DNA from: Lytechinus pictus
Lineage: Eukaryota > Echinodermata > Echinoidea > Temnopleuroida > Toxopneustidae
Direction of reading: 5' to 3'
NCBI RefSeq assembly: GCF_037042905.1
Contig: NC_087253.1
Location: 18,265,501 to 18,329,500, forward strand
Length of the DNA stretch: 64,000 nucleotides
Position numbers and translations under genes: made by a program. Under the pieces are notes generated by a model. That model was not told where the DNA came from, did no database searches, and was given only the letters and a program-made list of their open reading frames with translations. This document shows positions 35,901 through 42,193 of this stretch, in pieces; the first letter of the stretch is position 1; the number at the start of each line of letters is the position of its first letter.

Positions 35901-38900
35901 TAACTGGGCTCAGCAGCCAAACAGAATCAAGGTTCCCATGGTAGTTGCCATAATGGCAAAGTTACAACAGCTGCAAATCCTTTATGAAACAGGGCCCCGA
36001 AGTCTGTAGCTGCACACTAGTCAACGGTCTCTTTGTATATTTTTCTCTCGTAGGACTTTGGAATACCTGGGGCTCCGCTGGGGGTCCTCCACTCTTGGAA
36101 CAAGGACGTCTTAGATAGATGCATCGGGCTGAACGACTATCAGCAAGCTTCTAGTTTCATCCAGTCTGCTGCAGCTAAGATGATAGAGGATAAAGGTGAG
36201 ATCCAGGCCCCGCCCCCCCCCCCCTGGCTATTTTGCCCCTGAAATGCCCAAAAGAGCCATAAAAAAAAGGGGAAAAAAATTGTTCCAGAAAATGTCATTC
36301 ACTGCAATGTTAAAGCTTATCCAATGTTTCAGATTTAGGCAGAAGGTTGTGAAAAGAAGCTCAGAAAATAGGGGGAAAAAATTGCTGCCACCCCCCCCCC
36401 CACCCTCTCCCCAAAAATGAAAAGAATACATGGGCATTGGGTGATTTGCTGCTAATAGTTTGAAAAAAAGCCACGGGAAAATTTATTTAAAAACTCTTTA
36501 GGGCTCAGACCTTCCTTTAAAAGTACAGTATTACCATTTACCATTTACATTGGAGCCTATGGTTATATAAGTTGAAGGGAGATGTATTTAGCGGTTCAGA
36601 CTCTCGCCTTGTAATCAGAGGGTCATGTGTTAGAATCCCACCATAGCCTAGCGTCCTTTGGCAAGGCGTCAATCCACACTTTGCCACTCTCACCCAGATG
36701 CTAATTGGGTACCGGTAGGAAACAACTGTCATTGTGGTTGGTGTAGCAAGTGTGCGCCTATCTGGCTGCTAAAAAGCTATGAATCCAGTGATCGCATAAT
36801 AATAATTGTGAAGCCCTTGGAGCAGTTGTAGATTGATATCACACTATATAAAAGTCAATTATTATTAGTAGTAGTAGTATTATTATTAGTAGTAAAGGAT
36901 ATAGTAGTATAAATTATTCTGTATGCATAAAAAATATGTTATGTGACATTCCTCCCATGAATTCTGGTAATTTATTATTCTTCTCCGAGAGATGTGCAAT
37001 ATAACAGTCAAACTTAGCGACGGGTGTAGATGCTTTCATTTTGACAAGCTTGACATAGAATGACACAAAACTTACATTATTTATGCAGCAAATGGAATTC
37101 CGGTTGTGTTTAATTTGTGTGCTGAGGATTGAACTCGTATAGATGATGCTGTTGTGTAAGAGAGACATTTGTTTATATTTCAGCTATTTCTGGATCAAAT
37201 TCGCCAAATAAATGGTGAACATATGCTAATTTAGTAATCCAAGACTGTGTTATGAACTTGATTTTTTCCAGCTGATAAAGTAGTTAAACAATCAAAGTGA
37301 CTTCTCTCCCATCCTTCCCGTTTAAACCATAACTTTTGACCAGAGTTTGTAAGCAGATCATACTGTCTTCTTTCTCCTTCCAGATTGGCTGAGGGGGACC
37401 TACTTCCCAACCAACCTCTCAAGAATGAGAGATGCGTGTCGGGTTACCATGGAAACCCTGGATGAGATCGGAGCTACATACCTCAAGCCTCAAGCTGGTC
37501 TCTATATATGGGCTAACCTTAGCAAGGTGAATATTACTCCATTTAGATTCAAAAGATTAAAACTTCATTTGACTTTATTGGTTTGAAGTCACATGTCCAG
37601 AAAAATATTTAGTATAGGAACTTCTTGCCATGCATGTTTTGCTAATTCTCAGCAAGGATAATTTTCTGCCAGAATTATTTGATACACTTTTATTTAATTT
37701 ATGAATTAATGATAATAATAATAATATGCAACATTTATAGAGCGCTTAATACACATTTTTCTAAGCACCACATACTATTACTCTGGCTTTAGCATGGCTA
37801 TCCTGATTAAGTGCACGAGCATTCAAGGAATTCCTTCCTACCAGGTACCCATTTACTACACCTGGGTGGTGAGTGGCAAATGTAGATAATCCTTGCCAAA
37901 GGACCTGAGTGCTGTGGTGGGATTTGAACCCCGGACCTCGTGGTTCAAAGTCTGGAGACATACGTCCCACTGAGCCACAACACCTCTGAATTCACACACT
38001 TGGTCATTTCGTTCAAAATTCTATTCAAAATAATTTTATAACTATTGCGACAAGTTGAAAAAAAAAATTCTGGTTAATTAGATAATTTTTTTTTCAGTTC
38101 CTTGCACAAGATAACGAAGAGGAGGAACGTCGTTTTACCAACCACCTCTTAAAGGGCGGGGTCGGTTTGTCGCCCTCTGCTGGCTACTGCGGGGGAGAGT
38201 ATGGCTGGTATCGGATCATGTTTGCTGTACCAAGAAACAGATTAGTAGAAGGTAACTAAGATATTAAGATTAGATTAGATTTATAAAAGGGATACTCCAG
38301 GCTGAAGATATTCATATCTTATCAAATAGAGTAAAATTCACAGAGCAAAATGCTGAAAATTTGATCAAAATCGGATAACAAATAACAAAGTCATTGAATT
38401 TTAAAGATTTGCATTATTCCGGTGAAATAGTTCTAGGCATGTCTTCATGAATATTCAATGAGCAAACTGATGATGTCATATATCCACTTGTTCTTTTGTA
38501 TTTTATTATTTGAAATAAGGTTTATTGAAAAAATTTCTACCAAGAACTAAAACAATTGGATTGACAACTGATTAAGTTCATTAGTTATTTATTGCTGCAA
38601 CTTATTTCATTATAATGAAGACACATCATTTACACATGTATGAAAAAATGAAAGAATTATGATTTCATGTAATAACATAAGAAAAAGGAGAGTGGAGGTG
38701 TGACATCATCAGCCCACCTAATGAATATTCATCATAGTTGCTGTCACGGGGGGGGGGGGGTCACAACCAGCTTGTGGCCCTCCTTTTTAGAGCCATAATC
38801 AAAATTTGTAATATAAAAAGTAAAAATGCTATTTTGACCCAAGTGTGCCCCCCCCCCCCTTTGAACGCGAGGACTTTTTTTTTGCTTTTTTTGCTTGTTA

Positions 38901-39113
38901 AATTTTTTGTGGAAGAAATAACTTAATATTTGAGGAGAAAACCTTGTTTTTTGTGTGCAATGTCAAATGTATATTGGGAAAATGTGCCCCCCCCCTTTGG
39001 AAAATCCTGGATCCGCCCCCGGTTGCTGTTATTAATCCCATTTAAAAAAATCTCTTTCAGGTTTACAACGATTGAAGAAATCCTGTTTGTCCTTTGATTC
39101 CTCACGCTCCTAG
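14129..39113 (+). CDS. ACC-synthase-like PLP-dependent enzyme (ACCS family), 12 coding exons
   Basis: Exons: 14129-14230, 16385-16444, 17270-17410, 18029-18095, 18600-18697, 19243-19320, 32835-32935, 34602-34743, 36054-36195, 37384-37526, 38098-38251, 39061-39113. Joined in phase they give 426 residues, with GT-AG at every junction. The protein is a fold-type-I aminotransferase-like enzyme, expected in the cytosol. Seen: NGVTG phosphate loop (106-110), NPSNPLG (193-199, identical to plant ACC synthases), DEIY (224-227, Asp for the pyridine N and Tyr for O3'), Schiff-base Lys263 in GFSKDFGIPG, and carboxylate-binding Arg397 in GWYRIMFA. Odd: Gln43 where plant enzymes have the Glu of AEN, Arg73 where they have the Tyr of DYHG, and Pro271 where they have the Arg of GFRVG. 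The animal homologue is not known to make ACC, so the substrate is unknown. Intron 6 (13.5 kb) holds the gypsy element. Confidence 0.9.
14548..14860 (+). mobile_element. LINE 3'-end fragment (plus)
   Basis: Sequence ending CCCCAGGAGGGGCCGTCAAA and then AATAAAATCATTGTCATTG with TCATTG repeats, the usual form of a 5'-truncated non-LTR element tail. It lies in ACCS intron 1. The open frames over it are hydrophobic and not recognisable. Confidence 0.6.
15266..16265. mobile_element. TIR element, family 1 variant (ends TTAAAGGGGAAGTTCACCCT)
   Basis: The terminal repeats match at 19 of 20 positions (15266-15285 and 16246-16265). It is 1.0 kb long, lies in ACCS intron 1 and has no transposase frame. 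The element at 32966-33590 has related ends. Confidence 0.75.
16385..16444 (+). CDS. ACCS exon 2
   Basis: 20 codons, phase 0 at both ends, with acceptor TTTTGCAG and donor GTAAGA. It encodes the block equivalent to GIIxLGxxEN of ACC synthases, here GIVDLCMSQN, with Gln43 in place of Glu. Confidence 0.85.
17270..17410 (+). CDS. ACCS exon 3
   Basis: 47 codons, phase 0 at both ends. It encodes LQQPELLKWE, then TYTERRG and RVAIAKLL, matching the helix that follows the DYHG (plant) motif. An alternative acceptor 9 nt downstream (AACAG) would drop three residues. Confidence 0.85.
17500..17745. repeat. CAT minisatellite in ACCS intron 3
   Basis: Tandem units of roughly 25-45 bp built from CATCATCATCCTAATCATTA. 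It is complementary in type to the GATGAT repeat in intron 4. Confidence 0.8.
18029..18095 (+). CDS. ACCS exon 4
   Basis: 67 nt, phase 0 in and phase 1 out. It encodes the NGVTGVMN phosphate-binding loop. It is flanked by CAT repeats upstream and GAT repeats downstream. Skipping it would shift the frame. Confidence 0.85.
18250..18535. repeat. GAT microsatellite in ACCS intron 4
   Basis: GATGATGGTGATGATG-type repeat with GGT and GACGAT variants. Long spurious open frames (poly-Met/Asp on one strand, poly-Ser on the other) come from this repeat and are not genes. Confidence 0.85.
18600..18697 (+). CDS. ACCS exon 5
   Basis: 98 nt, phase 1 in and phase 0 out. It encodes CPAPFYYSIPRD, equivalent to the PTPYYPGFDRD region of ACC synthases. 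Confidence 0.85.
18777..19043. mobile_element. TIR element, family 3 (ends GGGCCC + TCTTACAAA)
   Basis: The left end is GGGCCCATCTTACAAACAG and the right end AACTCTTTTTAAGACGGGGG. Inner inverted motifs ATTGATCTGATCAAT and ATTGATTGGTCAAT sit near the ends. A related copy is at 53859-54133. It lies in ACCS intron 5. Confidence 0.65.
19243..19320 (+). CDS. ACCS exon 6
   Basis: 26 codons, phase 0 at both ends, donor GTGAGT. It encodes ELTVDHLEKALEKARKE, the variable segment before the NPSNPLG block. A 13.5-kb intron follows it. Confidence 0.85.
19366..19655 (-). mobile_element. tRNA-derived SINE (minus), in ACCS intron 6
   Basis: The minus strand has a Pol III B-box-like GTTCGAATCCC (about 19590-19600) near its 5' side. 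It is followed by the conserved body that recurs at 46717-47064 and, reversed, at 36580-36897 (GTGGCAAAGTGTGGATT read on plus). The gypsy element inserted about 65 bp downstream. Confidence 0.65.
19724..20818 (-). repeat. 3' LTR of the gypsy element (intact, 1095 bp)
   Basis: It starts TGTGAGGATACGGG on the plus strand and ends CATCCCCTCACA. It is the uninterrupted reference copy for the split LTR at 26533-29907. A small open frame (20588-20881) inside it is also present in the other LTR and is not a known protein. Confidence 0.95.
20820..20830 (-). other. Polypurine tract of the gypsy element
   Basis: Read on the minus strand it is GCAGGGGAGAT directly before the 3' LTR. Its position and purine content fit the plus-strand primer site. 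The 450 bp between here and the pol stop holds a long T run (20911-20938) and no envelope frame. Confidence 0.6.
21278..25396 (-). CDS. gypsy pol: protease, reverse transcriptase, RNase H, integrase
   Basis: 1372 residues counted from the first in-frame Met at 25396. The frame is open up to 25561, and translation is most likely entered by -1 frameshift from gag. Domains: aspartic protease (DCGSQVT at 23-29, ILLGMNVL near 96); RT (VDYRKLN near 359, MPFGLCNAP near 417, YLDD at 457-460); RNase H (catalytic Asp in VDAS near 614, FTDNNP near 682); and integrase with an H-x4-H / C-x2-C zinc site (His879, His884, Cys911, Cys914) and a DD35E triad (Asp945, Asp1004, Glu1040). An acidic, serine- and proline-rich tail of about 150 residues follows. 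No stops or frameshifts break it, so it appears coding-competent. Plus-strand frames here are shadows. Confidence 0.95.
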   Translation of the reverse strand: MLIGICPTSIIFINGVELTSVVDCGSQVTTITSNCFQRSFSPSTLKKLNWISLSAANGTDIPYSGYFEADVTIAGITVPKRGILVTNTSHKPKHPILLGMNVLQGLPGETLAAVIGADASVVTSKNWIDKKSTVGLVRVAGRGKVRVPARSIQAIEVTGPTCPTQTAVIVDQIVQTPKGIILSPTLAHSCRGRITVQLYNTTDEDIFLNPRTPIGSLQLASMIDDNSVLCQRMVASGDQQTDTGRMKLLETPGLLWKGLSEEQRQQAEALLLRNSDVFAASEEDLGHTETVTHQVRTVDEEPVKLIIQAYPPIPPSQLEEVREHIRKLLEKKVIKESTSPYASPIVLVRKKDGSLRLCVDYRKLNQKTRKDAYPIPRIDESMDALYGAQWFSTLDLLSGYHQVAMDERDQHKTSFTTPFGLYEYVRMPFGLCNAPGTFQRLMQICLGDQFFSSVLCYLDDILVYSTTFEEQLERLDRVFDRLRKHGLKIKPSKCELFRPEVRYLGHKVSREGVQTDPDKIEVVRSWPTPRNLKELRSFLGFCSFYRRFVKGFSQIAGPLHSLVAIQVEKRKERKTTPFTWEPEHQAAFEELKEKLCQPPVLGYADFTRPFELEVDASLQGLGAVLFQRQGGKRLVIAYASRTLRGAEKNMERYSSMKLELLGMKWAISEKFRDYLIGSTFTVFTDNNPLAHLNSAKLGAVEQRWVGALSAFNFDVQYKPGASNMVADGLSRRPHASPDTAEEAIYTSDGCCMVVGATRLPEELQHTHVYSQFIQDKGEMQDNEEPSPTPAPFPNYSREQLEEFQLRDPTISKFRYYWERKEKPNREQRAIEDESVILLLRQMEKIREKGGLLYRVCDLENVWQLLLPRVLIKDVLKACHDQTGHQAVKRTTSLVRSRCYWPRMTMHIKDWCNQCDRCTKAKNPPRIREPMRGLTASHPNELLAVDFTLLEPDSTGKENVLVMTDAFSKYSLAVATRNQTAETTAKVLVREWFSKFGVPHRLHSDQGRNFESSLIQSLCRQYGIYKSHTTPYHPEGNGQAERFNRTLHDLLKTLPPEKKRRWSEFLPEVIYAYNATQHASTGFAPFYIMFGRDPKLPVDFLLGEESQHDTSNVNDWLANHTKVLQWAYQKAGERLDHEAAYRKAHYDKSAKERPLTVGTRVYLRSHPQGRHKIADGWQSTVYKVVSRPGEGAVYAIEKADGSGGPRTVNRRELKVCPVREQSDPVIPKTRQGRTRNTPQEQTDSISDDSSSAIEIVVRDLPAESTDEQPELHVRTPEPESSDEDDPPSPSTPEISEEDDPLSPPPRLRRSLRLMKGKHRNPLRLPRSAATANVINGNARVKPRAQNEHSGVLIDRLQSGINRQLHWDETSTSY
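25330..26427 (-). CDS. gypsy gag (capsid and nucleocapsid)
   Basis: 365 residues. It starts with an acidic helical N-terminus (MTTMEEMREELEKL). A capsid-like region follows (about 33-200, with FSGTEN and a DYVLAHLEGSA segment that resembles gypsy-type and PNMA-type gag). There is a CCHC zinc knuckle at 275-288 (Cys275, Cys278, His283, Cys288). It then continues past the frameshift signal to a stop at 25330-25332. It packages the element RNA. It overlaps the open pol frame by about 230 nt, with pol in the -1 frame. Confidence 0.93.
   Translation of the reverse strand: MTTMEEMREELEKLSLELKSREVYFPPKEKKIRPFSGTENMLVSDFVEDIKAGIKLRKLTGESAIDYVLAHLEGSARQEVQHRPDREKKDADSIMNILLEAFGDKLNASQLMRQIYNRVQNEDESVAQYAYALLALATRLQRKPGAPESKNIIKEQFKDGLSDPVLRREVKRLFKEKPELSFLEARDWAVEMDEEELKGTNPRKKKCTTYQAEATAEMGKMVEGLTAAIKGQTELLDKMIVQQGIFNSRLSQLEETQDNARRFRRPPLDKNKIECHRCHRMGHYARECESPHPGGNPRTQRAGQSNSRQQQQGNCIHPGLRAKPWVSLQSQRVLKGALEMENKTCSLVFAQQASYLLMGWNSLVW
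25449..25492 (-). promoter_or_regulatory. Programmed -1 ribosomal frameshift signal (gag to pol)
   Basis: On the minus strand the slippery heptamer G GGA AAC (25492-25486) is in the gag frame exactly as the X XXY YYZ rule requires. It is followed by a 5-nt spacer and a hairpin with a perfect 12-bp stem (ACACCCAGGGCT at 25480-25469 paired with 25460-25449) and an 8-nt loop. Slipping by -1 enters the pol frame, which is open from 25561 and has no other obvious start before 25396. The function is inferred from sequence form. Confidence 0.85.
26510..26532 (-). other. Putative primer-binding site next to the 5' LTR
   Basis: Read on the minus strand, the LTR end TCCTCACA is followed by TT and then TGGTAGTACGGATGGGG. 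TGG is the expected start of a tRNA primer site. I cannot name the tRNA. Confidence 0.45.
26937..29212. mobile_element. Nested 2.28-kb TIR element inside the 5' LTR
   Basis: The inverted ends share ATACCGAAATGAGAGACAA (left 26947-26965, right 29184-29202), with GTGA and TCG matching around it. The ATAT duplication is at 26933-26936 and 29213-29216. Inner parts are also partly inverted: CCTAGCAACCG near 27206 against CGTTGCTAGGGG near 28926. There is no transposase frame, so it is non-autonomous. Much of the centre is a polypurine tract. Confidence 0.85.
27402..28125. repeat. Polypurine/polypyrimidine tract, about 700 bp
   Basis: The plus strand is overwhelmingly A and G (GAAAGAAATAGAAGATCGAA and similar), with rare T and C. 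Long open frames on both strands (up to 225 codons, Phe/Ser/Leu-rich on minus) come from this composition and are not genes. It could form triplex structure. Confidence 0.85.
29908..30187. other. ACCS intron 6 sequence, unremarkable
   Basis: Continuation of the host intron after the CCAA target duplication. I see nothing notable. Confidence 0.5.
30188..30618. mobile_element. TIR element with TTTAACCCTAA ends
   Basis: The left end is TTTAACCCTAAGAAGACTAG, followed by GGCTGATTCAGCCCCCC. The right end is GGGGCTGAATCAGCCCCCC, then TCAGTCTTAGG, and finally TTAGGGTTAAA. It is about 430 bp, non-coding, in ACCS intron 6. Confidence 0.75.
30648..31390 (-). mobile_element. Probable LINE 3'-end fragment (minus)
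   Basis: On the minus strand it ends AATAAACTTAAACTTGAACT, a non-LTR tail style. The body has no clear coding remains, so this is tentative. Confidence 0.35.
31391..32834. other. Rest of ACCS intron 6, unremarkable
   Basis: AT-rich DNA. The stretch ending GAATATTTGAAATAAACC (about 32168-32185) may be another LINE tail. There is no gene. Confidence 0.4.
32835..32935 (+). CDS. ACCS exon 7
   Basis: 101 nt, phase 0 in and phase 2 out. It carries NPSNPLG (residues 193-199), whose second Asn contacts the PLP O3' in this fold, and EQVLDYLAFCK. Confidence 0.9.
32966..33590. mobile_element. TIR element, family 1 variant, in ACCS intron 7
   Basis: The left end is CTTAAAGAGGAAACC and the right end AGGGTGAATTTCCCCTTTAA. 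The interior shares TTTGAAAAAAAATCAGACAAG-like blocks with relatives. It is non-coding. Confidence 0.55.
33944..34078. mobile_element. Short TIR element, family 4 (GGGCYC...ACACAAAG)
   Basis: The left end is GGGCCCGTGACACAAAGCTT and the right end AACCTTTGTGTTATGAGACC. A second copy lies at 34401-34563. Both are in ACCS intron 7. Confidence 0.6.
34401..34563. mobile_element. Short TIR element, family 4, second copy
   Basis: The left end is GGGCTCCGTAACACAAAGGT and the right end ATCTTTGTGTTACAGAGCCC. The ends pair well. It lies only about 40 bp before ACCS exon 8. Confidence 0.7.
34602..34743 (+). CDS. ACCS exon 8
   Basis: 142 nt, phase 2 in and phase 0 out. It carries DEIY (Asp224, Tyr227) and ends exactly on the codon of the Schiff-base Lys263 in YGFSK. 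The active-site lysine therefore sits at the exon edge. Confidence 0.9.
35596..35745 (+). mobile_element. Possible tRNA-derived SINE
   Basis: GTGGCGTTCGCCTGTAATCC (A-box-like) is followed about 40 nt later by AGGTTCAATCCC (B-box-like). There is no intact tRNA cloverleaf. It lies in ACCS intron 8. Confidence 0.4.
35837..35999. mobile_element. Foldback element, about 75-bp arms
   Basis: The arms start GGGGCCAGTTTCATAAAGGA and end CCTTTATGAAACAGGGCCCC. They are complementary over most of the length, including ATTATGGCAACTACCATGG. In ACCS intron 8. Confidence 0.75.
36054..36195 (+). CDS. ACCS exon 9
   Basis: 142 nt, phase 0 in and phase 1 out. It starts DFGIPGAPLG directly after Lys263. Pro271 replaces the Arg of the plant GFRVG motif, which binds the PLP phosphate. 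Confidence 0.9.
36580..36897 (+). mobile_element. tRNA-derived SINE (plus), in ACCS intron 9
   Basis: The head has tRNA-like boxes (TAGCGGTTCAGACTC, then GTGTTAGAATCCC). The body is the same as at 19366 and 46717 (AATCCACACTTTGCCACTC). The tail is TATATAAAAGTCAATTATTA with TTA/GTA repeats. Confidence 0.7.
37384..37526 (+). CDS. ACCS exon 10
   Basis: 143 nt, phase 1 in and phase 0 out. It encodes LRGTYFPTNLSRMR and PQAGLYIWANLSK, the small-domain region containing the aromatic-rich strand typical of ACC synthases. Confidence 0.9.
37708..37987 (-). mobile_element. tRNA-derived SINE (minus), in ACCS intron 10
   Basis: On the minus strand the A-box-like GTGGCTCAGTGGGACG is followed by B-box GGGGTTCAAATCCC. 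The opposite end is AATGTTGCATATTATTATTA. It shows the clearest tRNA-like head of the SINEs here. Confidence 0.75.
38098..38251 (+). CDS. ACCS exon 11
   Basis: 154 nt, phase 0 in and phase 1 out. It encodes FLAQDNEEEERRF and GWYRIMFA, with Arg397 as the substrate carboxylate anchor. Confidence 0.9.
38285..38760. mobile_element. Probable truncated repeat related to family 1
   Basis: It starts AAAGGGATACTCCAGGCTGA and contains GATCAAAATCGGATAACAAA, like family 1 interiors. No matching right end is seen. It lies in ACCS intron 11 and is followed by G and C runs. Confidence 0.4.
39061..39113 (+). CDS. ACCS exon 12 (C-terminus and stop)
   Basis: 53 nt, phase 1 in. It encodes LQRLKKSCLSFDSS and the TAG stop. 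The acceptor is TCTCTTTCAG. Confidence 0.85.
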
Positions 39114-39937
39114 ATGGAAGAAAGCATCAGAGATCACCATGACTTGTAATAATCTGTTTATAATCTCTTTATGAAATTCAAATTTCTGTACCCTCTATTG
39201 GAAGCAGAAAGTTCCTAGAAGCATTTTTGTGAAAGTTTGGGGCAGAACTTAGATGAAATATTAGGGGCATGAATAGAAGAAATTCTTAAATCACTCATCA
39301 GAAATGCTCTAAAAGCATTGAACTAATCCCCAATGTTATATATCATATTGAAGGAAAATCTGCATATATTTGTAAAGAATGAATTGATTAACATAAATTT
39401 GATAACAAATACATTTTGAGGAATCAATTTAGGAACATAATGTAAGAAATAGTTTAAGATATGTTTTAAGTAGAAGGGATTTAGTTTATTAATAATGAGC
39501 TGCATTTAGGATGTGGTATAAAGGAATCTCCTGATATTCAGTAATACAATACTTTGAAAATATTTCCATAGTTCAGTAGGATGGCTGATAAGCTTCTGAG
39601 GTTATCTGTTAAAAAAAAAAAATTTCTGTTTCTGAAAAGCATTAATTCCATTTCAAACTTGATCTATAATTGAAATTCTGTTGTGTCGTATAAAAAAAAT
39701 GAATTCAGTTTTGCAAAGGTAAATTCAGTTCATTTTCACGCAAAAAGTAAAGAAGCAAAATTGATTTTTCGTTTTGATTTACTGGTAAACAAAGAGTCCT
39801 TGTCCTTACAAATTAAAGAAAAGTGATGTTTTTAAGGATCTGAATTTTCATGAGTTTAAAAGCATTACCTATATTGCTCAATAAGGTAATAAAACTAGTC
39901 TGAAATATTGAGGAATTTTTTTTTTTAAACTTTGGAA
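39114..39937 (+). other. ACCS 3' UTR and downstream sequence
   Basis: Untranslated sequence after the stop. The best polyadenylation signal I see is AATAAA at 39888-39893. No other gene. Confidence 0.45.
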
Positions 39938-40075
39938 GACGATCACTGTTATTAACGTTTGGTGTGTAGTACACTGTTATTGATGGAGGCTCTCAAAATT
40001 AATGCGAAGTATTGACGTCAAAATAGAGACGTGATTTGCGCGCATGCATTATGAAGTGCCTTATACTCATTGTAA
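39938..40075. repeat. Direct repeat R1 (about 137 bp), left of the 5.66-kb element
   Basis: This matches 45751-45886 (shared GACGTCAAAATAGAGACGT, TTTGCGCGC and ATTATGAAGTGCCTTATACT). The host sequence was already a tandem duplication when the transposon landed at the end of R1. Confidence 0.8.
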
Positions 40076-40263
40076 AGTCAAAACCACTATCTCGGCGCAA
40101 TTGGAAAGTCAACAAATCAGAAAAATAAACTGTTCAACACATATAATTTTATTGTGAAAAGAATGCATGTATTGTCAAGTCAATATCCGTTGATTATTGG
40201 CTTTTGAATTTTGCTGATTGACTAAATTTTCACGTTTTCGTAATGACATGTATAATTCTGTGT

Positions 40264-41396
40264 GAAACCTACGTTACCGAGCATTTACACCTTTAATAGT
40301 CGTGGTGAAATCTATTTCTATTGAGTAGAACTTATTTGCCACTTCTGAAATAATCAATTTGGTGCCAAAAATTGTACGATAATGGTCTATTACTTCCCTT
40401 GAGTTTGATTGAGAAAACCACTGAGGGGAATTGAAGTTTGAAAACATTCATTTCTATAAAGAAGTTTGAATGTCAAATCACGAATCGTATCTTTTTACTT
40501 CGAACAATAAATCTGAAAGATAAAGGTAAGATTTAAACATTTATAAAGTCATGTAATGATTAAGTTTACAGGATGTTCATCAAATTCAACGAACGGGCAG
40601 CATGTAATATGTAATTGTCTCATTAAATACGTAGGTTTCATGAAAGGTAACGTAAATTACATGTTCTGAAAATCTGAAAATAAATACGAAGGTTTAGAAT
40701 TTTATGCACGAAAATAACTGAAAGTTGATTGGTTACATTGTCAAAGAATATCATGAAACAAAATGGACCCAACTATTATCACAAAATGGTTTTAATCCAT
40801 GGGAAATTTAGATTACATGGTGCTCAGAATATGGTCATTTTATATTCACACGTGTGGAAGTGTGAGTGATAATCAAAACGCGGTCAGTTGTGTTTTCAGA
40901 TAATGGTATTTATATCAACTCCCTCTTTCTGTTTGCAATTTTAATTAAATGTAGAGAGTGAAAATTAGAAATAAAGTTACTTTGAAAATAGTAACGTATG
41001 TTACTTCAATATCTGACAATGCTAAACAATTGTCCTACCACAACTAACATTAAAAATCTGCTAGTTTGGATGAAATATAACACCAATGTGCCAAAAAATT
41101 GCAAATGCAACTTTAAAATTTAACAATTTCTCTTTTTGAACTTTACCAAGGTATGAAATACTGAAAGTGTGGAAGAACTATAACACCAATTCGAAATTGT
41201 GAATAAACTATAACACTTATAGATCAACTATACATCAAACATATATGGAAATGTGATTGATCATCAAAACGTGGTTACCTTTATTTTCCCGATGACTTTT
41301 ATATCAATTCCCCATTTTCTGTTAGCAAATTTTGATTACGTTTACATAGCGAAAATTAGTAATAAAATTATTTTGAAAAGAGTAACGTATTTTAAC
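40264..41396. repeat. Left cluster of the GTAACGTANGTTTC-type motif
   Basis: Copies or half-copies: 40264-40277 (GAAACCTACGTTAC), 40628-40639, 40647-40660, 40991-41007 and 41382-41396. They occur in both orientations, with spacing of roughly 350-390 bp between groups. Confidence 0.75.
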
Positions 41397-42193
41397 TTCA
41401 ATATCTGACAATGTAAAACAATTATTTTAACTCAGCTAACATTCAAGATCTAAAATTGTGGATGAACCATAAAACCTAATGTGCAAAGAACTCGCAACTT
41501 TAAAATTCAACAATTAGCCTTTTTGAGCTATAAGCAGTAACTATACTATGGATTGTTCTCCAGATTCCATTCGCAACATAACAACCACCTACTGTGGATT
41601 TCCATTAAATGGAAATTGTTTTAAAACATATATCATGAGAGCTGAATAACAAAATGATATAATGAAATTGTATACAAAGCTTATTGTAGCATGAAAGCTG
41701 ATGAACATGCCATGTACATTATTAAAAACGTTACGGTATATGAGTATCGTGATTTGCTTGAATTGAAAAAATCCCCCACTAATTTTATAAAAGAAATTGA
41801 TTTACATTCCAAAGAAAGTGTAATGAAAATTGAAAGAGAGAGATGAAATGAGGAAAAGGGAGATTGCAGTAAGTAGATACAAGATGAAAAACGAAAAGAA
41901 ATGAACCCCCCCCCCCATGATATGATGAGGAACATAATAGGGAGTTGAAGATAACTCACATATCAATTATTTATGCTTTAATATTAATTCCCTAAGACTG
42001 GAAGCATATCAATCTGATAGCCTACAACTTAATCACATAGGCCTAACTCTAGTTTTGCATGTGTGATATTAATTTCATATAGCTCTTACAATAAACATAT
42101 GGCCAATGATTTACATGTATATGGAAATCAATTAATCAATTAACCCATAAAAATTAAAAACCCTTTGAATCATTCCAGTAAAGATCTATGAAG

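Noticed and set aside
37708..37987. A tRNA gene (A box and B box present)
   Set aside because: Embedded in a SINE body with a repeat tail and no intact cloverleaf; it is the SINE head.
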